Origin: Culex pipiens pallens
Taxonomy: Eukaryota > Arthropoda > Insecta > Diptera > Culicidae
Direction of reading: 5' to 3'
NCBI RefSeq assembly: GCF_016801865.2
Contig: NC_068938.1
Coordinates: 130,166,689 to 130,230,688 of the forward strand
Length of the DNA: 64,000 nucleotides
Below are positions 33,701 to 45,700 of this stretch, one piece after another (position 1 is the stretch's first letter; every line of letters begins with the position of its first letter). The notes beneath the pieces were generated by a model. The model was not told where the DNA came from. It made no database searches and worked only from the letters and a program-made list of their open reading frames with translations. Position numbers and translations under genes: made by a program.

Positions 33701-36700
33701 NNNNNNNGTATCTATTCATGACCTGCGTAATGTACTTTTGAAACAAGAAGCTTTCATTCCACTGGTTGACGCAATAATGGAGCTAAGAATGCTAATGAAA
33801 AACAAACGCTAAAAATTCAAAACGAAAAACCAAACTTTTTCAAACGAAACTAAATGGGTATTGATCTTTTCTGGTGACAAAACACAAACCATGGGTAAAG
33901 GGTAACGGAAAAAACACAATTTCTTTGAAATGAATTCAAACCAAAAATGATACACACAAAATTTGGGTGAAAATCGGGAGAAAAAAAGGTAGCAACAACT
34001 TTGTAAGGCGCAGAACACTTCTGCACAAATTATTACCCCGTAGCTGACGAAGTGCTCGAGACGTTCGACGTCTGTCTGACTGGTATCCGAGAGCGTTGGC
34101 TAGCAGAAATAATATAGTAGGGTTGGTTGGTTAAGAGTAGTCGTATTAGAGATTTAAGGTTTTTTTGTTTAGGTTTGATTTGTTCAACTAGCTCAACTAC
34201 ATTTGTATGGCTTAGAGGGATGAGTGCTTGTTTTTGTTTTCGATATTTACCTGCTATTTGGTAGTCCGATTAGTGTTGGTATGCTTGATGAACGACTCAT
34301 GCCACCGTTTCTAGGAGTTAAAAAGTGTGTTAGAATTAGGCGATTAATTATGGTTAAAGCGATCTGTGTTTAATTGTTTTCAAAATGCTCTTAGTATTTG
34401 TTCTAACTTAATCATCCACCAAACTCTTAAAATCACACTCTTGCGTTCTTACCTCGTTGGTGCGGGAGACGCCGCCCCGGATGCCGTCCTCGAAGAAACG
34501 CCATTCGTGTGGGTCGTCGTCGTGGTCGTTCCCCGCGCACTCGTACTCGTCGATCCAACGGATAGCCGCGATGGCCGCGGGGTCGTCGTGCTGGTTATCC
34601 TCCGGGTGGGAATTCGCGACGGCGTGGCATCGTCGGTGCTGTCCAGCGACAGGGTTGATCCGTGCCGCGACGGGGGCTTCGAACCGGCCCGACTCGCCGG
34701 TCGTGAACTTGGCCGCGAGTTGGCCCGCGATCCGCCCGGCGTCATCTGAGATCTGTGGGTGGTCGTGGCATGGTTGTGGTGGTGGTGGTGGTGCGCAGAT
34801 GATGGGGTAGTTGGGTGTGAGCAACAGCCACTGGTTTTTGTTTTGGTTTTGTTCGTGGAAATGGTGGGGGTAAGTGGGGTAAACGTGGGGTCAGTAAAAA
34901 TGGTGGAATTTTGAATTTGTGGGTATCAATCATATTTTTTTTAAAACCAATTGGGATCCAATTTTGACTCATCAGCGCTTTGATGGTTTCATTACAGCTT
35001 TTAGTAGTAGTATTTACAGGTACAATTTATCAACAACTCATTTACAATCTCAATTCCGTAGTAACAGTTCAATAGGGCGTATCTGCTATTGTAAACAAGC
35101 AGTCTATCCCCCTCTTACTTGACGTGAACTGTCACTTGAGCAAAAAGGAAGCACTGCTTGTTTACAATCGCATATACGCCCTATTGAACTGTTACTACGG
35201 AATTATTAAAGAATATGTTTATTTTTTTCTAGAAGCAGTAATTTACTGTCAAAGTGTTGATGAGGCAAGTTTTTTATTCCTTAGTTGTTGAAGTTTTATT
35301 TTTTTCCATTTTTCATGGGACTTTGGAAACGCCTTATTCTGAATCTGAATCAATCAAGTAATAAATTTATAGATAAAATGAAGAGCACCAAAAAAGTTTT
35401 CAAATCACAATTTCTCGAAAAAATTTACGTTATCGTTGTATGACGCCTATTGGACAGTACACTAAAGCCCCGGTAGTTTGACACTTTTTAGTTTGTCCAC
35501 TGTTAAATATCAAACAAACCAATTGTTAAAAAATTGTTGAAAATTAGTCAAAATGGACAAATTTTACTGAAAATCGATTGTAAGCGTAATACTGCCAAAT
35601 TTAAATGGACCCGACATCTTAGTTGCAATATTGTTAAAATTTTACTGAATTCGGTGAAAAATAAAACTACAAAAATAGTTTAAAATTTCAAAAATGATAA
35701 ATGAAAACAAAACTTTTGTAAGCTAAAATAAAAAAAAATCATTGAAATTAATCATTTACCGTAATATTTTGTCATTTTAGAAAGTTCGCTGTGATTTTTT
35801 TTCATAAACAATGCATTTACCATTAATTCAAATTAAGATATCTAAAAACAGACATCGAAAGACAAAAGGAAAATGTAGTTGAACTATGTACCTTTATATG
35901 CTTTGTTTGGTTCGCGCCAAAATGCGCCATTTTGAAAACAAAGCAACTTAAAAATAGGCCACTTAAAAATTGTTATAACTCCTCAATAAAGGCTCAAAAC
36001 GTTTTGTTTTCTTCGGCAACAATGTGTAATTTTATGTTATAAACCACATTCTTGAACATAGCAGGCCGCTAAAATGCTAACCTTTTGAGTTATCACCAAA
36101 AAAGTACATTTTCGATCATTTTTGCAAAAATAACGTGTATCTCGTGTAGATCAAGAGCTAGAAATTTGGAATATTTCAGAAACAGGAATAAAAATATATA
36201 GTTAAATTCCTTCAAATATGTTTCAAAGAATGGAACAACTCACAAAAATAATTTTGAAACAATAACAAAAAAAAAATTGTATAAACTCACAGAAAATATA
36301 TTAAAAAACATTGTTTAGAAGAAATTTACAAACATGTTTCAATAAAATAAGATAAATAACAAATTAAACTATTTAAAGTCCTTTTCATGTTTTAAACAAT
36401 GAAAAAACTCACATAAATGTGGAAACATGAACATACTTATTAAAAGAACATAAAATTGATTGAAATATGTTTGAATTCACATATTTTTTATCAATTTTTT
36501 ATTGAACTTCTGATGGTTCAAAGAACAAAAACTCATATTAAAATGATTAAACCAAAAATAATAATATTCATACTCAAAGAAATAATCAAGATATTCTCTG
36601 AAAAAAAAATGGTAAAAGTTAGAGAAATATTACAGAAAAAAAACAAAACGAGCAATTCCATGCCAAATAGGGAATCGGTTGTACCCGACTCTCTCCGATT

Positions 36701-39700
36701 TCAATGAAACTTTGTTGATATGTTATCCTACGCTTATATAAGCCATTTTTGTGTATATGGAGCCAGTTACACTCGATAATGACATTTGAGAAGGGCGTGA
36801 GTGTTTTAAATATTTTTGTATTTCGTAATTTATCGTATCAAAAAGTGGTCAAAGACAAACTTGTAGGAAATTGGACGGGATTTACGAAAAAAATACACTG
36901 AAAGAAAAAAAAACACTCCACTTTTACGAGACTTCTTGATTTTTAAGTTTAAAAGTAAAATTTGAAGGTGAGCCCACGATTTTTTTTCATTCAAAATTTT
37001 TGTGAAAATAGCCTAAGATGTTACAAAAAGACGAAAAATGCAGGATGGAGCAGCTCACCTAAAAAAATACAAACATGTAAATGTACTGAAACTGTTTTTT
37101 CAAAAGTGCTCTAAACATAAAAAATTTCAAAAACTGAACATGAAAGTCGATTCTCCAGACAATTTTATATAAACGTCTCCATATTGACCTTTGTCCTAAG
37201 TCCAAACCCTGTGAAGTTACAGCGGTTTAAAAAAAGAAAAATAGGGTTTTTGATGGTTTTTGGCAATTTTTATACGTTAGACTTGATTTTTCAGTCTCGA
37301 AAATATTTTAACCGGAAAGCTCGTCCAATTTCCCAAAAGTTTGTCTTTGACCACTTTTCAAAATAACTAGTTTTTTGATGATTTAAGCTAATTTACTCTT
37401 CACGTTACTATACTACACTGAAAAAATATTATGTTTTCAGTTATGAGCAATGTATTTAGCTTATATCTGTAAACCCATACATACAATTGAAATGTGGTCA
37501 AACACCAACTTATGGGAAATTGGTCGAGCTTTCCGATTAAAATATTTTCGAGACTGAAAAATCAAGTCTGTCATATAGAAATTGCCAAAAACCATCAAAA
37601 AACCTATTTTTTCAACATTTTAATTTTAAAACCGCTGTAACTTCACAAGGATTGAAATTAGGACAATGGTCAATATGGAGAAATTGTCTGGAGAATCGAC
37701 TCTCGAGTTTTTGAAAATTTTGATGTTTAGAACACTTAAAAAGCAATTTCAGTAAATGATTTTTGTATTTTTTCAGCTGAGTTGCTCCAGTTGTTCGTGA
37801 GTCTTTTTGTAACATCTTAAGCTATTTTCACAAAAAAATTGAACGAAAAAAAATCGTGGGCTCACCTTCAAATTTGACTTTTAAACTTAAAAATCAAAAA
37901 ATCTCATTAAAGTGGAGTGTTTTTTTGTTTCAGTGTATTTTTTCGGAATGCCCGTCAAATTTCCTACTTTGTCTTTGACCACTTTTTGATACGACGGCTT
38001 CGAGAAACAGCAATATTTAAATTACGAAAAACAAAAATATTTAAAACACTAACGCCCTTCTCAAATGTCACTATCACTATCGAGTGTAACTGGCTCCATA
38101 TACACAAAAATGGCTTATATATGCCTAAGAAAGCATGTCTACAAAGTTTCATTGAAATCGGAAAGGGTCGAGAAAAAAGTACTTGTATTTTGAAAGACTT
38201 TATCTAATAATGTTGATATTTTTTCATTCGACCTTCTGTTTTTCGATCGTTTGGCATTGACCATTGCTAAGTTGGCAAAAAATTGATCTCTTGATACCAC
38301 CAAACTGGCCAAACTCCCTTTCAAAAGTGTCATTTTCAATGTAAAAAATCACGAGCAATCGATTGCTGACACTCTCATTGACTGCAAAAGGCGAAAGAAG
38401 ACCTTTGTGCCCCATTGACCTCCTTTTTTATGTGTTTTTCGTCAATATCTTAAACGTGTTGTGTTGCATAAAATAAGATTCTTTTAAAATGTAGGCATGA
38501 CACGTTCAACACTGAAAAAAATATGGTAATATTGATTGATCCATCAGGTGACAGATTCTGCGTAAAAAAAGTAATATCACATTTTTACACATTTTTTAAG
38601 TAAAATTACTCCAAAAAGAGGTCAACCATCCAAACTTTCAACCTTCCAAACTCAACTTTTTTTTTACTGAAGATGTTGAAGAAGACATATGAAAAGGGAT
38701 AGTTGGGGGAAAATGGGCCCTTGCCATCATTTATCATCAGTAAGAATGTCACCAATGGATTCCTCACACATAAAAATGATAAAAGGGGACAAATTGGCTA
38801 GAGATTTTTGCTCCCAGTAGATAAGGGTAAGTTTCTGAAACCAACTAAATAGTGTTCTATGAAAACCCAAACGGATTATATGCGAATGGGAAATTTACAT
38901 CACGAAGATTTGGATGTATTGAATGCATACTTTTTGAAATACGAATTTATTGAATCAGTTAAATATGTTATATTATTAAATATTTTAGTATGTTGGGAGT
39001 CAATTAAAGAATACTTACGAAGCGAAATGATCATTTCTGTCAATTATTTCTCAACAGATTGAATAAGAAGATTATATTTATTGATTATATTGATTAATAT
39101 TTCGTTAGCTGATTTTCATTCTCATGAAATTATTCTTAGTTATTTCTTAGTTGCTCTACTTGTGCATTAATATTGAGTTTTGTTATTTTGTTTTATAAAG
39201 AGATAAACAAATAAATAAATTAAAATGGAGCTCTCTCTGGCGCAGTTGACAGACGTTTTCAAAAGCCAATCCTTTCTCGCTTTTACTGATCCCAGTTTAC
39301 ACAGACTTCCCAGAAATTCCCTTTGGGGTTCGACTTACCTAACTGGCACTGAAGTTTTACGGCTCGGCGTCTGGAAGCGACCGGGCGTTCCGATGCTGCT
39401 CTCGCAGTCGCTGAGCGAATCCGGCGTCGAGGCCGAAAGCGACGACCGGGACGGGCGCGACATCGATATCGACTTGGACGAGCGCTCTCGTACCTAATTA
39501 ATTTGTGATTTTGGAAGGTTTTTTTTATTAGGGGTAAAAGAAAAGAAATTATGTGTCATTTTATGGCTCGCTGAAATCATAGCATGCGACGACGAAAAAT
39601 TCGAGAAAATGAGAGAGATGTGTGACGACATGATGAGGGGGAGGTGGGTGTCTTCGATGTCACCACAGTCAGGACTCAAACCGAAGTTGCACGCAAGAAC

Positions 39701-42700
39701 GACGTTTTAGATCACATTCGAGAGGGGTAGGGGAAAACATCGCACCACCATAAGAGAAAAAAAAACATCGCACAGGGTGGAAAACCGACTTTTCGAGGAA
39801 ATTGGACAACGGAGAAAACCGGTACACTTACCCAGTGCGTCGACGGATGGCAGTGTGGCGCATGTGGACTGAGTGGGGTCGAGCGGGAGCCCGTGCCGCG
39901 CATGAACGCGGTCCCACTCGAGGTCACGTGCAGCGGATATGTACAGGGCAAGTTACCTTGGGCGCGCAACTGCTCAAAAATGGGCATCAGTTCGGCCAGA
40001 TGCTCGTCGGCTGCGGAAAAGAGGAGGAACGGGGTTTTTCAAGGGTGCATTCGTGAAATAAACTGAATGCCGGAACTGAGGAGCAGGGAATGGCCATTCT
40101 TGGGTTTTTTTATGGCTCGCTAACTTTTGCGATCGTGATCGCGATCGATCCAGGACTCGAACCCGCTTTATCTGTTTATTAACAACCTGATCTTTCTTTT
40201 GCGGGAACCTCGGCCATTTCTTCACCTAACTTTTAATTTGAGAAGTTGCTGTTTGTTATTGAGTCAATCTGTGATGGTGACGAGCACGAGCAGCCACACA
40301 AACAATGGTTCACACAACGGAAAGCAAGACAACTCTGGTTGGTACAACGACAACACATTTTATAGCAAGTTGTTGGTTTAATTTTGGTCGATGCAAGGAA
40401 AAAAACAAACACAAGAGACATGCAAACAAACGGAGAATCGGACTTTGCGACAGTATTTTGGCGCAAATTTTACAAAAAAAAAACTTCAAATTAAAAAAAG
40501 GAGGAAAACACACGCAACATAACGTAAAAAAACAAAAGACAAACGACGAGCATGGATCACACACGGGAAACACGGGTTTCAAAAAAATGGATGCGGTTTG
40601 AAATTTCATGAGAGGGGGGGAGATACGTACCTTTTTGATTTTTTTAGCTTTTTGGAATAGGATTTAGGAATTGCCAAATTTTTAGGTTAGGGGAAAGGGA
40701 AATGGATTGTTTTTTTTTTTTTTGAGGAAATGTGTCAAGTGTTTTGTTTTAAGGAATTTTGGGGAACGACTAAACACACAACTGATCCATAGCGTGGACA
40801 TTTTATTGCGAATGAGCTATTCTATTCTGATGTCTAATACAAGCCTAGAAGCTTATGGGAATGATACGACGTCCAGGCGGAGACTAAGTGTTGTTTTTTT
40901 TAATGTTGTAAGTTTGAATCGGAATATTTGCTGGAACTCGATTCAATTCCGATCGGCAAGAAACGTGAGTCGAAAATAAGAATTTGATTTTGAGTAATGT
41001 TCACATAGTTGTAATAAATTATCTGTTTTCCACAATTCTATTAGAAAACATGTTATTTTCTCTCTGAATCCGAACCCTTAAATCAATTTCCTCCAAATTG
41101 TCAACATTCTAATTAACACCCTTTTGCAACGTTGAAACCGCAACTCGACATTTAAAAATTATAAATTTGTTTATAAATACTATGGAATCATGTTAAGCAA
41201 CCATGCGCACCTCCTTAGCTTTGCTACCCCCATAGATAAACATGGGGGCGCATGGTTGCTTAAGACCATTCCATAGAAATTGGGTACTAAAGCCCTATGT
41301 AAATTTTTATGTACAACGGTAAAAACATGATCAAAAACCATTTCTGATCACTTTTTTTTTCATTTTAATGCAAAATAAAATATGAAAAGAAAACATTTTT
41401 TCGATGGATCAACTATGGTCCCCTTGGAACGAGCTGTCAAGTAGGAACTCTTCTGTCAAGAAGGATCGCGAGGTTAATTTTTCAAAATTGATTTAAAAAT
41501 CCATTTTAAACTCTTTGTGGTCGTACAAAGGGTCATTGTTCTCAGCAAAATAAGCTTTATCGCTGTAAACAATAATATCATTTTAGGACCCAATTATACA
41601 TACAATTTACAACTTTATCAGTTGTCATAGAATTCACTAAAAGTCAATTTCATTTGATTGAAGAGTGTTCAGGTATCTCAAATTTGTCATACCTTAACGA
41701 AACTGAACCGTTTGCTGATTTTGATTCAAAAATTCAAGTTTACGAGAAAAAAATAAATTGCTCTCGAAAATATCTTTGTGAAGTTGTTATTAAGTTTAAA
41801 GTAAGCATAGATAATTTTAAAAACACATTTTCACAGATTTTTTATTCAAATTTGAAAACGCGAAGACGATATCTCGGATACTATTGATCAAACTTTCTAG
41901 TTTTTTGATAAAAAAAAACATTCTTTAACATTTTAAACCGTAATTTACACTTGAAAAAGGATCTGACATCACACATCATGTGAACAATCCTCCCCGAAAA
42001 CTGGAAATGATTTTTATTTATTTATCAAAAACTTTGTTTGGGGCTTCCCTATGATCCCTATGAGCTACTTGACATAATTGGTTTGCTCATATAAGTCTCT
42101 CACACAAAATAATATATAAAAAAACCTGCATCCTGAGAAGGAAATTTTCTGAACGAGTTGGTGTCTTTAGCATAATTCATAATAAGTGGCAAAATAAAAA
42201 ATTAAATAACAAGCCATAGTTTCATTATTTCCATGGAAAAAGTGTTTCAAAATGCATTTTACACTAGTTCAATTCTTTTGCAATCATAAGTTTTAAAAAA
42301 ATGTAAGATTTGACGAAAGCAAACATTTTAGCGAAATAAAACTTTTTTTTTTCAAAAATTCCAAGGATTTTTAAATTAACCCAAACATGCTAAAATTATT
42401 GTAACGCAAGGGAATGTATTTTAAATTAATTTCAGCTGATTTCACTTAAATTTACATTAAAATTTTTAAGTTTTTTTTGATTTTTTTTGCCCCTTGATTT
42501 TTTGGGCCAATTTTGAAGGAGGGAAGGGGGGGGGACAACAACTTTAAATAACATTTCTACAAGCCTAATCTTATATCATAATCTAACGCACCCTTTTTCA
42601 TATTTATTGGCATTTTTCAATAGAACAGATTTTGTATAAAATTTAAAAACTTTTGCAGAAGCAAAATATGGAACTTCGTGCTTCGAATTCGGCTTGAAAT

Positions 42701-45700
42701 GTCGATATTTTAAATTTAAATTTGAAGAATTTAGAATTTTTTTTAATCAGAATCATGGGTTTTCTTTTTGAATTCGGATTAATAGTCACCCCGGAATTCA
42801 AAATAAGAATATTCACTGTTGAAAAAACTTTTTCCCATTTTTTTTAAATAAATTTGTGTGGCCTACCCCGGTGTACGTTTTAAAAATATTAATCTTAAGA
42901 CAAACCTTACCAATTGAAAAATACTCAAAAAATAAATTTAAGCCCTTTCAATTCTACCTCGCTTTACGGTTCTTTCGATTGCAATTTGCAAATATGATTT
43001 TACATCAAAAAATGATTTAAAAAAAGTTTTCTTTGCTGGAAATTCGAAAAAAAAACTATTTCTTCAAAATATAAAACTATGCGTCAAAAAAATTCTATCG
43101 GTCCCTGTTTGGTACAAAAGATTGTTCCTAAAACACATCCAAAAATTTCGAAAATCAAAAATACGGATGATGATAAAAAGTCCATAAAAACTTTTTTTTC
43201 TCAATAGTCCTAACAAATACTGGCAACATTACCGAAGACGCATGCCAATTGCGAAATCAACAATTAAAAAAGGCCATAAAATAAATTTGCTTAAATTTCG
43301 TATGGGTTTTCAATAATTTATACATCATTATCTCAAAAAGGCCGTAAAGAAAATTTAAAATTGTTTATTATCTTTTTTAATACAATCCAGACTCCATTAT
43401 CCGAAGGTTTAAAAAATTCTTCAGAGTACTTTGAATTTCTTATTTTCATATTTTTTACAATCAAATTCGAGCTCAGCGATACCATATTAGTCAATTGTGT
43501 ATGCTTGTTTGTCTGGTAAAGTACCATATGTTTTTCATAATATTTAATCACCGCCATTATGACCGCCATCTTGGATTATGAATTTCAAGGTAATTATACA
43601 GCAATTCCCCACGAAAACAGCATGGAAAAAACAAAAGTCCTCGGATCATCTTTTGGTACCCAGACATGTATAGGTCATCGCTGAATTTTGAAGTTATCGC
43701 AGTTTTAGTGAAAAAAGTAGATTTTTTGCCAATTTCGTCATTCTCCGGTTTTTGCGCGCGGCGCGTCAAAAAAACACGGATTTTATTTTCAAAAAATCAT
43801 ATATTGGAATCCTGTTACTGAACTCCTCCCATTTTTTAGTATATTATGTAAAAATGTCCGGGGAATTCGATAAAAATATTTCCAGACATAGGCTTTTTGG
43901 TCCAGACGCCGTCAAAACGGCATTTTAATGTTTCATACGCCCTTTTCATATGTTAGGCTAGATTTTTGAAACTTCTTACTATTTTTCTTTGAAAGACCAA
44001 CTTATAACCTTTCATTTGCGTATAAGACAATTGAAATCGGTTAAAATGGCGAGGAGTTATGATTTTTCGAAAAAAGTGGTTTTTGCGTAAATCGACGAAA
44101 ATGGCCATTTTTCAGACCACCCTAACACGGCGTAGGTCACCCTAATGGCCAAACAAAAAAATACGGGTCTAATTATTTCGGCCAGGGAACCCCCAGAATT
44201 TTTTTTTAACCCGATCCGAGCGCTTTTGTTTTTTTTTCCATGCTGTTTTCGTGGGGAATTGCTGTATAGGCACTCATTTTTTATACTAAAAGCGCCAGAA
44301 TAGGAACATGTTTTTCAAGAATTTTTTTCTATGAGTACAATCGCATAATCGAGTCTGGACATTATTTAGATTTTATATACTTTATTCAAAATATTTATGA
44401 AGAATAAATACATATTTCATAGACAAAACAAAACCATAATAACAATCTTTTCTTTTTAAGAACACTTGTAGTCTTTCACCATTATCTATTTTAAGATTTC
44501 TACCATGTACACACCTAGTAAAACAATATTTTTCAATTTGTGATTCAGTGAACAGAAGTTGGATAGAAAAGTGAGTATTACAGAAAAAGAGAAAATATTT
44601 CCAGGAAAATTAAATAAAAAATAAACCATCCAAGAAACAATCTAGACTGTCTCTTTAGAAAATATCCGATATGTTTTATGTACACTAAAAACACTTCTTT
44701 TTCCCCACCCGTGAAGATTCAAAGAAGAGAGACTTTTCACCATCCAAGATTCAGTGCAATTTGCGACAACGACGACAACGAGAGGGGGGAGGAGTTATTT
44801 GTGGTGGTGCAGATACAACTACACACAGAGAACGGCAACACAAGAGAGAGAGAGAAAACTAAAGGTACACACTAGAGTGAGAGAGAGAGAGTAGGAGACA
44901 AAGAGAGTGAGAGTTTTTTTAACGTTCGGGTAACTTCGGTTTGAGTTCTTGAGCTGTTCGGTAACGGAGGATGTGGTTTTGTGTTGGTGGTGGTGGTGGT
45001 GGTGCTGAAGGGGGAGGAGCTTAAAGTAGCAGAGCATGCTACCAAAGACGAGGGGGTGTGGCTTCTGGTGTCATTTGCTCTCAATCGGGTTTGAAGCAGT
45101 TGTTTGACGTAGGATTACGTTTGAATATTGTTTGTTGAAGTTTTGTTTTTTTGAGAGCAAACGACACCTGAAGCTTTTTTATGGGGAATGTATGTTTTTC
45201 TGTACTAGCTCTTCTCATCTCTCGGGAAACAGCGAATAATATTTACCTTGACGATCGGGCCCTGGGTCGGGATGGGCGAGCCCGCCTGGGTCGATCCCGA
45301 GCCCTGCGTCGAGATGGACTTGCGGGACTTGAACGCGGCCATCGATTGCGACACGCCGTCCGCCAGTATGAACTGCTCGCGGAGCTCGATGTTGGTGCGT
45401 CCCTTGGCTGAGTTTCGTCACACAAACACGCGGAGTTTTTTTCGAAAGTCACAGAAGCGGCGGAGTTAGAGAAAGGGGGTGGCGGGGCATGGGGGGAGGG
45501 TTGTTGTTGTGTTTTCATAGTACAAAAAGGGGGGAGGGGTTTAATCAGTCGTTTTTTTTTTCAAGGTCGAGGTTGGGTCATCGTTGAAGGTTGTTTTGGG
45601 GGTTGTGCAAAGGAATGTGCGTATTCAAATAAAATTGTAGAAATTAAAGGACATAATCCGGATTGGGTTGTCGGATGGTCAGGATATTTTTTTTGGGTAA

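Larger units (their letters stand above)
34753..39338 (-). other. shot intron, AT-rich with MITE and foldback
   Basis: This stretch between two shot coding exons holds a MITE at 35052-35204 and a foldback at about 36687-38172. The remainder is AT-rich sequence without a supported gene. Short frames here have no protein signal. Confidence 0.6.
40011..45246 (-). other. shot intron with nested transposons
   Basis: No further coding exon was recognised. It contains a 96-bp palindromic MITE (41181-41276), the nested pair at 43387-44358, a GA-rich microsatellite near 44840-44915, and a GGT-rich run near 44985-45005. Confidence 0.55.

Noticed and set aside
33426..33812. Open frame spanning the N gap
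   Set aside because: It exists only because Ns are translated as unknown residues, and its flanks are hairpin repeat.
45243..45518. Arg/Pro-rich minus-strand frame over the post-GAS2 exon
   Set aside because: Wrong frame of the shot exon 45247-45407; the correct frame gives the conserved KGRTNIELREQF.
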